From: Neckera pumila
Lineage: Eukaryota; Streptophyta; Bryopsida; Hypnales; Neckeraceae
Direction of reading: 5' to 3'
Assembly (NCBI GenBank): GCA_963969595.1
Contig: OZ018408.1
Span: forward strand, 10,227,823 to 10,291,822
Length of the DNA stretch: 64,000 nt
Part shown: piece after piece, positions 11,495-24,406 of the stretch
How the letters are laid out: every line of letters starts with the position of its first letter
Numbering within the stretch: position 1 is the stretch's first letter
Program-made: the position numbers and the translations under genes
The notes under the pieces: model-generated
What the model was told of the DNA's origin: nothing
The model's database searches: none
Seen by the model: the letters and a program-made list of their open reading frames with translations, nothing else

Positions 11495-12171
11495 AAAGGG
11501 CGAAAAGCCGAGAGCCGCGCCCTGGAGAAATACACAACATACCACACAAAGAACAACTGAGCCTAATTTACATGAAGGAGCCACATATTGGCTTCTTCAG
11601 GTTCCGCACAGAATGGTCCTCCCATTACGTGAACCAATGAGAATAATGATCGGAGCTACGTATTATCAAACCTTCTAATGAATTTGTGAGCCTTAGCCAG
11701 ATGTCATTCGCAAAGAATGGTGGTGCGGAGCAAGTCCGTCCTCCTATGGTCTAGCGTCAATTCCCAAATCATTTGCTTGAGCTTGGCTTGCAGCCAAGTA
11801 TTTTGGTTGAAGACCCAATAGTTACGCCTCAGCCAACATAACCATACCACAAATCCTCTAATCAAAGACCATACCTTTGTCCCCAGGTTTGAGTTTCTTG
11901 AGCAATCCCAAGCCCAGTAGGCATTGTTGCCATGTCAGTGGAGGCCAACGGCCTTCCTCCAATGGGATTGCCAAAGAGAGGTTGAGTATGGTGAGTGTGA
12001 AATACCATGCCTGTTTGATCAAGTTGCATTTGGTTGATTTTTTTAAAATCACATGAAAGACAAATGTGAGGAATGGGGAGAGCAATTGAAATAACATCTT
12101 TTTTTAACAAAGTATGAATTTGTTAGGAATTTTTGAAGTGTGCTGCCCAATTGGCCCAAAAGAATCTCTAG

Positions 12172-12896
12172 TCCCTAAAAGACCAAATACTATTTTTTGG
12201 CAACATAGCGATTTTGGGCAGCTCACTACGAATGGAGTTTTTATTTTTTTTCTTTGAAAATTTTACACAACTTGTGCCCGAGGAGTAGCTTTAAGGCTCA
12301 ACAATTTTCATAGCTTTTGACTATACGGTTAAAAAGTTATTGCATGATATGTGATTTTCATTGGTTGGTGGGCAGCCCGGGCAGCTCAAAAAACTTCTTT
12401 AAAAAAAATTAAAAACCTGAAATTGGTTCTTTAGATTTATATAGAAGTGTGAAGCTTTGAATCATTCAATTGGGATCTATGAGTCAAAAGTTATGACAAT
12501 TTTAAATTTGTGGGTAGGTATGGAGTCTTTCAAAACCATACCTACCCATAAACTTAAAATCGTCATAACTTTTGACTCATAGATCCCAATTGAATGATTC
12601 AAAGCTTCACACTTCTATATAAATCTAAAGAATCAATTTCAGATTTATTTTTTTTAAAGTCATTTTTAAGGAAGTTTTTTGAGCTGCCCAGGCTGCCCGC
12701 CAACTAATGAAAATCACATATCATGCAATAACTTTTTAAACGTATAGTCAAAAGCTATGAAAATTGTTGGGCCTTAAAGCTACTCCTTGGGCATATCTTG
12801 TGTAAAATTTTCAAAGAAAAAAAATAAAAATTCCATTTGTAGTAAGCTGCCCAAAATCGCTATGTTGCCAAAAACCGGTGTTTGGTCCTTTAGGGG
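12172..12896. mobile_element. 725-bp foldback element with TTAA-family ends, flanked by CTAG
   Basis: The whole segment is one inverted repeat centred near 12530. The arms begin TCCCTAAAAGACCAAATAC (left) and CCCCTAAAGGACCAAACAC (right, complement). They stay alignable to a short loop between TGGGTAGGTATGG and its complement. Arm content (GGGCAGCTCACTACGA, GGAGTAGCTTTAAGGCTCAA) equals the left half of the element at 38255-39190. It is therefore a head-to-head duplication of one TTAA-family end. The flanks are CTAG at 12168-12171 and 12897-12900 instead of TTAA. Confidence 0.8.
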
Positions 12897-12900
12897 CTAG

Positions 12901-15900
12901 ACTATCCCAAAACCAACAAAAAGTGTATCCGTAATAATCGTCTTACTCACCTAAAGCAGTCATCATATTTCGTAACAAACAGGGATGGAACAAAGGGCAA
13001 GGTGACACCCAAAAGCAAAGTATCCCAAAGACAAGTATTGTATAAAGAACATGATGGTGGATGACCACAAAAGAATGGTGGGGTTGGACAAGTTGATAAG
13101 CAAAATTAGATGCATTAGTAGTAAAGGTGCCCAAAACTACGCAGTTGGCAAATGAAATGTTACACAATGACAATGGTGCTCAAAACTACAAAGCACTTCC
13201 TTTACCAATTGCATAATTCTGGACACCTTTTCTACTATTGATAACAATAAGTGCAACTAAATATGGTAAGACAATGAAAATCTAAGCCAAAACAATCATA
13301 TAAACTACATGAGAAACTCCAATAAGCTAGCAAACTCAAGGCAAAATGAAGAACAAATGAGGTTAAGGCAAGTAAGGAGGTCACACATAGCAATCACTCT
13401 ATAATGAGTTCCAAATAGATGTTGCCAAAAGCTTATTGCATCTTCAAATCAATGGTTTAGGCCGCAGACAACTTTTGCAATATTAGTTGCATTGCCTAGG
13501 GATTAGAAAAAGGAACTTGGTTAAGTAAAACTTTGTGTGGGATTTGTTAGAGCATTCAATCCACATGGAGTGCACGGTGGCGATGATGCCCTTCAGTGTA
13601 GTCTTTGTAGAAGTTGGCTTTTAACCATGTATAATGTGGTGCTACAAGGTCATGAAGCACATAATCCATGTATTGAGTTCTAAGATTAGAATGAGCCCCA
13701 AAAGGAGATTGATTGCCATACGATGATGAAACCTCAACCCCCCTAAATGGATTGTTTTAACTAATGAAATGTTCCATTATAGACCCTTAAGGTTAAATGA
13801 TTATATTCATGTTAAATCATGAGGTTGTACCAATGTGACAATTATATTATTGTTTCCACTCAAAAGATTGGGGTACATTCATAGCAAGGGGGAATATTTT
13901 ACCCATTTATAGGAACTAAATGCTCCTACTAAGATTTAAAAAAACAAACACTATTGTATTCCCCTCTAATTAAAACCTCCATCGTGGTAAAGGTTATATT
14001 CTTCTTCTCAAAGGCCAAGGTATGCCCCTCTTGATGTAAATGTATTCTATAAGATAGATTATACATTCCACACTTTTCTATCTTCTAAATCATAAAGAAC
14101 ATAGATAAACATGCACATAATGAGTTTTCAATATAGTCTTAGGTCGCACATTTTAGAAAATTTGATACAAATACACATTCTTTCATATCACTATTAGATT
14201 TGAATGAATTTATTTTATTTATTTTTGCTCCTAAAGTTATGTATTATGTATCCTCCTATGCCCTAATTCTTTATTAGTTTTTATTTTTACTTTTTATCAT
14301 TGATATCTTTCAATACATTTTTGAAATTTCTACCTAAATTTCAAGAATTTGCAATCACAAGTTCTTTTAATATTCATGATTTTTAGAATCATATTGAAAT
14401 TGGTATGTCTAGGGTGATTGCAAGAAAGACCGATACTATTTTGCATCACAATTGACATGATGGAGTTGTCATTGGCTATACCTATGAAGCATAAACTCGA
14501 TTAATATGAAACTCTCACTAGAGATGGCTAACTTGATTGTATTCAGATCCTTTATTTTCAAAAAAAATTAAAAAACCCTTTTATATATTAATTTCAAATT
14601 TAGCTTATTTGTCACACTTTGCAATTTAGGAATTTTAAGTATTGGGAAGTACCCAAAATTAATGATCTAGATTTGAACTTTACGTGATCTATTCCCATAG
14701 TAGGAAGTCATGGTTCTACCAAAGGAAATTCAAAAATATTTTATTTTATGTCCTCTACATGCGTGCTAACAGGGCTCCTTTACACGCGCATTTCTAAACA
14801 TTGAAGATGGTTTTAAGATTATTCTTTTGGTGGAATATTCTTTCATCATAAAGTTTTCCCAAATGGAATATTTTTCTTAAAATGAATTTCCCTATTTTTA
14901 CAAATTAAAACATCAAAGAACCTATTTTCTTGAGATTCTACACTTTTCATGAGATTTTTTAAATCTCCTACTTAGAAAAATCTTCTATGTTGTTCCTTCC
15001 TAGAGTAGCTTTTCCTTGAAGGTTTATACACGGAACATATTTTTCACAATTTTTTTAAATTTTTTTCTAATTATACAATACTCCCGAAAAAAAACATATG
15101 TACTATGGAAAACGCTACAAAAACTAGTTGGGCTTCCTTGCAACCACCCTCTATCTCAATTGGAAACTTTGGATTTGCCAAAAATGTACTAAAGTTGACC
15201 TTCATTTTGTTCTCTATAAATATTGGAATCTATTAGATTTAGTTGAAAATCAACCTCCAAAACAAAATAGACTACAAGGTCTAACCCCTGAAGGACCATT
15301 CTTGGTACATGAACTAAAAGAGGATTTGTTTACTTTTCAAGGATACCAGTTTTTATAAAGAATTTTTAGAAGTTCTTTTTAATGTGTAGGAATGCACTAG
15401 CTTTGGAAGTGAAATGATTATTTATTTCAGTATCCCTTGAAAAATTTGCTATGCTACCCTCAATGCTACCCTAATCATAATAGAAAGGAAACTATAGAGA
15501 TTAACAAATGAAAAAATATTGATTGTTTAAATTTCCTATTGATTTAGAATAGATCAATATTATCAATGGAGAAGTTTTGATTTATTTTACATGGACTAGC
15601 AAAGTAAGAAAATATGAGGACATTGGTTGCAATGTACGGGGAGTACCGGCATTTAGTTACAAGTTAGCCGGTTGAAATTAGGAATTGCCTAATTGATTTC
15701 AAAATCTTCGGAAAAAAGCCGATCATTTAAGAGGAAAATCAAAGAATATTCTCTATTTTTTAAAGGCCTCGCCAAAAGAATGCTGCAAACAACCGGTTGG
15801 TCTAAGAGAATGTAGGATTTTAACCGGTTGTGCTAAAAATCTCCCCAAACTATGGTTGGCTGTTTTGACTATTATGTAACTTTGTAAAAATCAACCTATG

Positions 15901-17288
15901 TTGCATAATTGTTTAGTTAAAATATTTTTTTCTTAAATTAATAATTAAAAACACAGAGTTTAGATTGCTTGCTACAACATTGTTACCATTAGATTTTGAC
16001 ATCATAAAATGATTTGCTAGCACAATTAGTAATTTTGTTCATCTTTTCATCACTATATTTTAAAACATTTTTTTTGGGTCCAAACTACATTGTTTTGGTT
16101 ACCAAATGATAGATGGTTACAATTATTTTAGGAAAAACACTAAATGTGTAAAAATGAACGAGTAAAGTACAAATATGTATGTAACAAATGTTCCAAATTC
16201 AAAATATGTATGTAACAAATGATTTGTATCCAAAAATGACTTCAAGATCGAATCATCAGAGACTTTTGTTAAGGCCAGGCCAGAGAAATCTCACCAGGTC
16301 CACATGAAGTCGGTTGAGAGATATTATTGAAAACAAAGAAAGAGAAATCTAAGCATTGAGAAGATTCTTCATGGCAAAACATCCGCATTAGAAGTCAGTT
16401 TGTGCAAAACAAGCACCGAACCCCCCCCCCCAAAAAAAAAAAAACGAAAACCAAGGAAACAAACCAACATTTTAAGAAAACAATACAAAAGTAAAGAAAA
16501 AGCATATGAGTAGTTCAAGAGAAAGCCTTGTGTCTACCACGTGTCGACGCCAGAGTGAACCACGGTAGTGCACGTGGGTCGGAAGAGGAGACCGAGGTCA
16601 ACTCCTACAACCCCGCAAGCCAAACCACTTTGGCCGGTATCCACTACCCAAGGTCTGGACGGTTTTAAGGTCTGGAGACGCCTGACGTTATTTTCGCAGT
16701 TTTCACATGGGCTGCTGGTGCTCTCAAGCTCCTCCGTCCAAAGGCTCCAAGCAGGCTCAATCCAGCTGAGCTGAAGGCTCCAGCTCCAGGCACTCACTCA
16801 TAAGAGGGGTAGTCATGGCTCCTTCATCCCATTCCGTGAAGGTCAAGAAGAGGGACGTGGCGCTTGTTAGTTGGCTCATCGTAGCTTGCGCCAGCTCCTT
16901 TCCGTGAAGGTTGAGAAGAGTCGTTCTCTTCCTCCGGAGGACAAGAACGGACGTGAAGAAGTTTACACAAAGGTTTGAGGTTCACAGTCTGCTCCGTGAT
17001 TGGTTTGCCGTGGTTGCCATGGTACTGTGCAAGTGAACCTTGTCGGAGGTTTCACTTTCGCTGCAAAAGGGGTGTTACAGCTCCTTCACAAAACAGGGCT
17101 CCCCATTGGCTCCCCATTTCATACACTGAAGAAATTTCTCAGAGAAAATGTCAACCTCGAAGGTGCTGTGACCTACCTCTAATGCTGGGTGCCGTCCATT
17201 TGGCTCACCAAACAGGGGAACAATGTACACAATACCTACATTCTGCTAGAGTTCGATGGAAATTGTACTGTTTCTTTCTTAATGTGTT
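12901..17288. other. Intergenic stretch, no gene seen
   Basis: Short open frames occur at 12943-13173 (minus), 15128-15358 (plus), and a pair on opposite strands at 16534-16797. None shows a domain, and the opposing pair are antisense to each other. A block at about 16500-17200 is richer in G+C, with a direct repeat of TCCGTGAAGGT about 75 bp apart (16837 and 16901). Otherwise nothing can be supported. Confidence 0.45.
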
Positions 17289-17292
17289 TTAA

Positions 17293-17860
17293 CTCCTAAA
17301 TGATCACAACCATTTTTTTCATCAAAAAACACTACAAATTATCATTTCCATTACAAAAGAGCCAAAAAATTTTGAAAATTGTTTTTTTGGCATGTCGGAT
17401 TGGAGGATCTTACACTAGACTAGTGGAAGAATGTGTGGAAGAAATTTCAAAAGCTTCGGCCCCATAATTTGCAAGATATTAGCGTTCAAAGTGGAGGAAA
17501 CAAAAGTTTTTTTGCACCTTGTTGTGATTAGGTTAGAAGACTTTCAATCTTCTTAACTTTGAGTTTTTGTGGTACAAAGTTTGAATTAAAAAAAAAATTG
17601 TGTTGAAGAATGGAATTCCAAGTCTAGGGAATTTTTTTTAAAAAGAAGGTGATTTTTATGCTTTAAATAGAAGTAGGTATGAGATAAGAAGGAAAAAATA
17701 ACTATAAATAGCTCTAAGATGGAATTGAAATACACAAATGCCAAAATTTTCTAGCAAGCAAATAAAACCATGTGGAACTTCTTTTTTTGAAAAATTGTGA
17801 AAATTGAGTTCAAAAACAAATCCAATATGTTATTTTCTAAAGAAGATGCTAAATATTATC
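17293..17860. mobile_element. Truncated TTAA-family element, subfamily B
   Basis: TTAA at 17289-17292 is followed by CTCCTAAATGATC, matching the end of 33543-34468 (CTTCTGAAGGATC). Interior blocks (GAATGTGTGGAAGAAATTT, AGATATTAGCGTTCAAAG, TCTAAAGAAGATGCT) also match that copy in order. No opposite end was found, so the right boundary is approximate. Confidence 0.5.
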
Positions 17861-18810
17861 CTTGCCGAACCTCACCTAACTTAACTTGCAAATTGTTTAT
17901 GTGTATAAAAAATGAGAAATTCATGAGGCACAAGAATGATTGTCAAGAAAAATTCAATCAAATTATGCCTTTATGGTAGTATTACCTAAGTATGAGGATA
18001 ATCTTAAATCTAAACTTCTTCCAAATTTGAAGAATCTTAGGGTGATATAAGGTTACGGTATGCAATGTCTTCGAGGCATTCTTTACTAGTAGAAAGGAGG
18101 CTCAAGGCACCAAGGAAGAGTGCTAGTGCAAGGTCTCTTCTACTAGAGCTTGAAGTACTTTATGATAGGTCAAGGGTATCTAAAATCTTTGAGTGGTTTA
18201 GATTTTAGTTTCCCTCACATATTACTATTTCCAGCACAATGTTGTGTTTTATTTATGAGTGATTTCACTTAAATTCCCGATCAAAGAATCTAATAATGAT
18301 GTTTCATTCTATAGCTAGAAGCACCAAATATGCATTTGACAATGGCTTCTATCAAAAAGTTAACTTTGTTTTTATTGATTCATTATGTTGGCAATCGAAA
18401 GAGGTTTTTGAAGTTTAGTGACACTATTTTGTTTTAAGCAATGGAATGAAATGTGCATTTGTTTCAAACACTACAAACAAAATGGGGTATTTTTAAGTGA
18501 GTTTTTAAGGATAGTCCTAGACAAAAGATTTTAAGTAATGACCTTTAAGGCAATTTTCAACAAAATTTTACTAGAAATATCTGTGTGGGGTCGGTTTTGA
18601 ACCAGGATCACAATTATTAGGTGTACTTATCTTAACCTTGGAACGGCGTTGAGGACCAAAAGTGAGCGCTGCATGATTTCATCGTTCAATATATAAACAA
18701 AGAATGCACCTATTGGTCCAATAATCAGAGCATTTCGGTGACTGCCTTAATCATGGGACGGACACATCTTCTTAAGGGTGATGAACAATGGCAAAACATT
18801 GTTTACCTAA

Positions 18811-18957
18811 GAGCAGCCCCACAAGCCACAGCAACTCGCCAAACTAGCCCGGCCAAGCAAATCAATGGTAAAGAACCTCTGACACAAAGCTAACAGTCAA
18901 GGTCCTCCATTGATTTGCTTGGCCGGGCCAGTTTGGCGAGTTGCTGTGGAGCTGCTC
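18811..18957. mobile_element. Short hairpin MITE, 147 bp, TAA target duplication
   Basis: Two arms of about 50 bp start GAGCAGC and share CCACAGCAACTCGCCAAACT and GCCAAGCAAATCAATGG in inverse orientation. They are separated by a loop of roughly 40 bp. TAA is present directly outside both ends (18808-18810 and 18958-18960). This fits a PIF/Harbinger-type (Tourist-like) MITE. The arms are almost identical apart from an 8-bp insertion and a substitution, so a transcript would fold into a long hairpin. Confidence 0.8.
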
Positions 18958-19381
18958 TAATGAAGCAAGAGTCCCTTTTGCATCCTTGAAAAAGGAGTCC
19001 CAACAGTGAACCAATTTGTCTTATATGGCTTCTCACCCAACCCCAATCCTTGAACTAACTGAAAGTCTCAGTCTCTCTGAGGAATCTCACCTAGGGAGGC
19101 GTAACAACATTCCCAGCATGGGGAGGATCATTGCCTCTGGTTCTACAAACGTGTTATTATGGGGCAATGAGCCCTGGGCTGGCTTGCCCTTACCTGCATC
19201 AATTTTGGCCCCTTCCCTGCTTCAACAACTTTTGCCCTTACCTGCACCCAGTTTTAGAAAAACATCCAAAGGTACTTGTACTACTAATCAGATCTCTAAA
19301 GGGCACTGTCTATGATCTAGAAACAAAACACCTCACTGTTAAGTTATACAGTACTGTCAACTGTTGCTTTTAGGCCACATT

Positions 19382-19477
19382 CTTTTCCTTTTTTTTTTTT
19401 TAAAAACACATGGACTAATTCCATTGATAAGGAAAACGTACACAGAACCAGAGCAGAGGAGTACCTCCCCGGCGAGT
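19382..19477 (-). mobile_element. Very short LINE 3'-end insertion
   Basis: A poly-T run at 19388-19401 is followed by ATGGACTAATTCCATTGAT, which on the minus strand is a LINE-like 3' end. GGCCACATT occurs at 19373-19381 and 19478-19486, with further partial matching beyond, as a target-site duplication. The insertion is about 95 bp. Confidence 0.5.
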
Positions 19478-19937
19478 GGCCACATTTGTTTGTCTGCATG
19501 TATGGTAATTGGGCTCACTCACTGTGTCAGGAATGCAAATTAAAGAGATTACCATATGATCCCATTCCAGCATGTGTCAATTTGAAATTAATGCAGGCAG
19601 GGCCAGAATCCACTTGGAAATTGGAATGTGGAACATGAGTTTAGAAGTCTGCCCCTACTCTGTTTGGGTTGGAGGAATTTATAGAGTAGGAGCAGGAGCC
19701 ATGGTAGACTAAATGAATTGAAATTGATGAGGCCTGTCAGAGTTTGATTTCTAGGCATACCGAAGTTGTGCAGTTGGGTATCAAATCCAACCTTAAAAGA
19801 ACTGACTGACTGGTGCTGAGGACGCGGTTTTGGGTCCAACCAGGCCTTGTGAGCATATTGAAGAATGGATGATTTTATGGGATCGATTGTTCATTACATT
19901 CAGTAGCAACAGCAGTGGCTGCCTTCACTTGGACAGA

Positions 19938-19961
19938 ATGGTGTGGAATATTCCACACCAT
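19938..19961. repeat. 24-bp perfect palindrome
   Basis: ATGGTGTGGAAT is followed immediately by its exact complement ATTCCACACCAT, with no loop. No associated gene was identified. Confidence 0.9.
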
Positions 19962-20384
19962 CAGAAACTAATAAGTCATGTGTCGTTTTTTGTCAAAATG
20001 TTCCCACCACCCACTGAATATTAAAAATAAACAAAATGAACTCGATTGCCCAACTGAGCTGCTCACCAACTTAATTTAATAACTGTAGCATACTAATGCA
20101 ATGAGGTTATTGTAGATTAAAGGTTTACTTAAATGCTAATGCTCCCAACTCTGACCACTTGTCATAAGTTGGCTTGGTAGGTCGCCTATCAATCGGCACC
20201 ACTTAAAAATTTGGTCTAGTTTCAAACCTGCTGCGTGCCATTGACTTCTGACACACATCCTTATTGCTTCTTGTACCCTCCATGCACATTGGATGCATTT
20301 AGTGGATGAGGACTTCAGAGAAGCAAAGGCAAGCTCTTTGAAGGCTACTAAATGTTATGTTGGTGTGCAACTATGTGGATGTTC

Positions 20385-20625
20385 AGGTAACTACACCTAA
20401 AATTGCACAAATAGATAATTGAGTAGGGTTCTCAATATTATACTGATTTGGCAGGACTTGTAGATAGATGAAAGTAGATTCTCTTAGAATACATATTTTG
20501 AACAATGTATGAATAAATTATGAATCTTCAAAGTGCTAAAAATAGGTGTTTTGAAAATCGACAATAGACTTCTAAATAGTGGGAGTACATTTTAGGTAGG
20601 AATCTAGAGTGATTGATTTTAGGAA
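20385..20625. mobile_element. Decayed AGGT-type MITE
   Basis: It begins AGGTAACTACACCTAAAAT. The interior TCTCTTAGAATACATATTTT and GGGAGTACATTTTAGG matches 52090-52370. The right inverted repeat is eroded (GATTTTAGG near 20617-20625), so that boundary is approximate. Confidence 0.55.
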
Positions 20626-22480
20626 GCGGACAAAATTAGGAGTAGTTCCCTGGCTTATATCCACATCATGGAATTGAGTTCAAGACATTTTTGTTCTTTT
20701 TTTATTTTATATGGGGTCGTTTATCAAAAAAATGGTACACTATCCAATGTGTTTCAATCTTTGAGCTTTTGTACCCTCACAATATGATTTTGACATTCAA
20801 AATTATTTCTTTTGCTTTTGAGGAAAATTAACAAACGAAAGCTTTTGAAGTGAATTCCTATCCCACTTGGAAAATTTGAAAATTCCTTGATATAAGGATT
20901 TTAGTGAAGTTTGAAGTTGAATATCTATAGTCAATTTTCTAAATATAGATTGAAATGGAAATATTCTTTATATGATAATGTTCTAAACTACAATATACAT
21001 TTATTATGAGTATTTCAGATTTTTTGAACATGATTTGTATTTGATGTGAATTTCCTTCATCTTTTCTTCAAAAATTCATGATAGTTTGAAAGTTTTTAAA
21101 AAACATTTGGAATTTTTTATGACAAGTATTAGACATTTGATTGAGCATTTGATTTCATCTTTGAAAATTAAAACCAAAAAACTTCACTCATAAATGGTAG
21201 AGAATTGGAAGATATAGAATGAAGGACTTTCTAATTTGGTTACATCGTCATAGGCTCCATCCTTCAAGCTAGGCTAGACTTTGTTTTCTAGCCTTACAAA
21301 GACAAGACTGATTACTAAGGTACTTTGTAGAAAATGATCTGATTCAAGGTCCAATAGGTGCATTCTTCATCTCTAGAATAATCTACAATGTCATTTATCA
21401 AACATTTTTGGGCAAAATACAAGTTCTATAAAACATCAAAAGAATGGTATCTTTAGTTCAAAACTTCACTTTGTACAATTTTTCAAATTAAAACAAAACT
21501 TATTGAAACTTAAGTACTCTATAATAATCTGGATCATTCTAATAAACATACGATGTCATTGAAAACATTGCCACATACAAGTAGGTATACCTTGGTGTCA
21601 CTATAAGGTTTTCCTAATTTTGTCATGCACTTTTATTTATTTATTTATTTCTAGTTTACATTCAAAGATCGAAGATATGAATATTCTTGTTAAAAATTGT
21701 TCAAAGTTGTCATTTCTAGTGCAAAGAGTAAAAAGTTTAAAATGACATTTGGGATAGTTACAAGAAACACTAAATGGTCCTTCATGCAATAAAACAATTT
21801 TGGCTCAAAACAGCCTTAGTCCTGGAGTACTACAACTTTTGGAATAATTTCTTTAAAAATAAAATAAAATTTGGATAATTTGTAAAACATTCAAAAAAAT
21901 ATGCATGTGAAAACTTCAAACCTAGAAAATTTTATCTCTAAAAGTTATGCACGGTCAAAGAGTGTTGAAAAATGCAAGAAAATAGACACTTTGGGATTTA
22001 TTTTAGAAAACAGTTTAAAAATTCAAAAAATCCCCCCTCCAAAAGACATTTTTTCTAACATAAAGATGCTTATTCTCAACCATTTTCTTCTTTGGGAAAA
22101 AAACCTTGGAATTCTCTGCATGTGAGCAAAGGTAGTGCACTTTGAGCACATGTGGAAGGTGGACATTTTCCTATTTTTGAAAAATCTCTTTGAATACTTG
22201 TGTAACTTCAGTATAACTCCTTGACTTCCAATTTTTACCTTCCAGTTTGCAATTTTGGGTCAAAAATAGTACTAAACCCCCCAAAATGGCCAAAGTAGAC
22301 ATTCAATTAGGGGCAATTTAAAAATAGAAAAATCATTTTGAAAAGTTCCACAAAAAATACTCAATGTCTAAAACTACTACATATACCTTCATTTCAAATT
22401 TCATAGGAAATGAACATAAGATCCAAAGTTATGAGCAAAAAACTACCTCTCTAAGGCCAAGGGGATAAGAAAAAGGACAA
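20626..22480. other. AT-rich intergenic stretch, no gene seen
   Basis: Short low-complexity open frames only (for example 21901-22125 plus), with lysine/asparagine-rich translations and no motif. No repeat boundary is clear. Confidence 0.45.
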
Positions 22481-22489
22481 GTGTTTCTT

Positions 22490-23100
22490 GCAACGACCCT
22501 TTTGGGTATACCTAATTGTAGAATCTTGAAATAGACTTGAATGAGAATGTGTGGAAGAAATTTTAGAAGCTTTGGCAATATAGATTGCAAGATAAACTTG
22601 TTCAAAGCATTAGATAAAATTTTAGGCTTTCGGAGGGCTGCGGAGCAGCTTTCCGGATGACCCTGAAATAGTATTTTTCGGGGCTAAGTTGTTTTTTGCC
22701 CTATTTCCGCGCAGTAGTTTCTGCTGTGACAGTGGCGCAGGAACCAAAATTTGCGAGTAAAAAATTAATAATAATAATAAATATTTTTTTTTTAAAAATA
22801 GCTTGGCCATGTCAATCTGGAGCAGCCCTTTGGAGGGTTGCTTTTTTTTTTTCTAATGGAAAGAAAGAAAACATGGTTTCTTGGCATCATGACAAACTAG
22901 TTTTTAACACTTTGAATCTTCATAACTTGAAATTTTCATGCTATATATTTTATATTCAAATTTTTTTTCATGAAGAATTTAGTTGAATGTTTAGGAATTT
23001 AAAGAATCCAAAAATAATAATATGATTTTCATTCTTTAAATTACTATTTTGAGTTGCACTTTATACTACATCTTTACAATTTTGAAAATTTGGACAATTT
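22490..23100. mobile_element. Decayed subfamily-B TTAA element, interrupted by a CATTAG element
   Basis: Blocks such as GAGAATGTGTGGAAGAAATT, TTTGGCAATATAGATTGCAA and GATAAACTTGTTCAAAG match 17380-17480 and 33640-33740. They continue after the insertion at 22859 with GAATCTTCATAACTTGAAATTTT. Ends were not found, so both limits are approximate. Confidence 0.45.
22608..22858. mobile_element. CATTAG-ended element, 251 bp
   Basis: It starts CATTAGATAAAATTTTAGG and ends, on the other strand, CATTAGAAAAAAAAAAGC. Near each end is a GGAGGGCTGCGGAGCAG- or GGAGCAGCCCTTTGGAGGG-type segment shared with 28009-28355. It is inserted in a subfamily-B relic: the flanks rejoin to the GTTCAAAG...GAAA context seen at 17470 and 60750. 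No clear target duplication can be read. Confidence 0.65.
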
Positions 23101-23300
23101 CCTAGTCCTTTAGGAGTCAAGGATTAAGAGTTTTAAGTATAATGGCCATTATTATAAACCAACCCATTTTTTGTTCGCTACTTAATTTCATCATCCTACT
23201 TTTGGCCCTTATTATATCTAAAAGATCATCCAAATCCATTCATTTTTTGACAAAATCACTACATTAATGCCAACAAGGGGGTAATGTGTCGATCCTTTAA

Positions 23301-24402
23301 CCCCTAAAGGATCAACATGCATTTTTTGTCTATATAGTAATTTTGGGCAAGTACGTGTGACTAGAGATTTTTATATTTTTGTCCCAAAGTTTAATAGAAG
23401 ATGGGGGCGAGGAATATCTTTCATATGCACCATATTTCATGACATTTGGAAATACAAGTCAAGTATTATGGCCAAATATGTTATTTTTTTTTATGTGGAA
23501 AGCTTTTAATCATTCCATTTTGATCAATAATTCAAAAGTTATGAGGATTTTTTGTTTGCGGGCGGTTATGAATTCTCTACTCTAAAATAAATTTTGAAGT
23601 CCTTTATCTTACTTAATTTTCAATATTTTTTGAAAAAAATAAAAATATACATGAAGATTGTTTATTACAACATTGCAACCATTGGGATTGGCATTTTTCA
23701 ATTCTGTAATTAAATTCTTATCAATTTAGTATTTTGAATCATTCTCTACTACTATCTACTTACTACTTTTTTCTTATATGTTGTACAACTCCAAATGATG
23801 TGAAAATTTTCATGCATGTGGCCAACTTATCTAGGAAAAAGAATCCAAATAAGCACCACCATTTTGGACCTTTTTTCATACTAAAATGAGCTTGTAAAGT
23901 GCAACTGCCCTGTTTTTTGTAGGGCCAAAAAAATGACTTTAATGAATTTGAATACTTATATCTTGCAATCCACGCTGTGGAAAATTCTACCAAACATTGG
24001 AGAAAAATTTAGCCCCTCCAAGGGTTGTCTAAAGTTGACATGCCATGCTATTCTCGCAGATTTTTTATTTTTATTTTTTATTTTTTATTTTTTTTAAAGA
24101 TTATTATTATTTTTTTAATAATTTTTTATTTGGAATTCTAGGTTACCGCCATTGCTGCTGCAGTAATAGGGGGAAAATGATTTTTTGAGCAAAACAAAAG
24201 CAAATTTCAAGGTACCTCGGAGGGCTGTGGAGCAGTCCTCTAGAGGCTTGAAATTTCCTCTAATGTGTTCTCAAGTCAGCATACTACAAGATCTTATGGT
24301 TAGATGTATCAAAAAACTTCTTTTTCAAAAATTTGGTACTTGTTCTAAAAGTGACAGTTTTTGAACATTTTCAAAGAAAATATAGTCATGGAACTTTAGG
24401 GG
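23301..24402. mobile_element. TTAA-flanked element, subfamily A, 1102 bp with a nested insertion
   Basis: TTAA (23297-23300) then CCCCTAAAGGATCAACATGC on the left. TAGTCATGGAACTTTAGGGG then TTAA (24403-24406) on the right. The interior matches 38255-39190 and 50160-51083, including a GGGCAAGTACGTGTGACTAG-like block near the left end. A CATTAG element (23995-24265) accounts for the extra length. No coding frame of note. Confidence 0.85.
23995..24265. mobile_element. CATTAG-ended element nested in the TTAA element
   Basis: It begins CATTGGAGAAAAATTTAG and ends, complemented, CATTAGAGGAAATTTCAAG. The interior carries GTTGACATGCCATGCTATTC and GGAGGGCTGTGGAGCAGTCC, both present in 28009-28355 in inverse orientation. 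The sequences outside rejoin to the uninterrupted context at 245-290 and 27510-27545. Confidence 0.75.
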
Positions 24403-24406
24403 TTAA

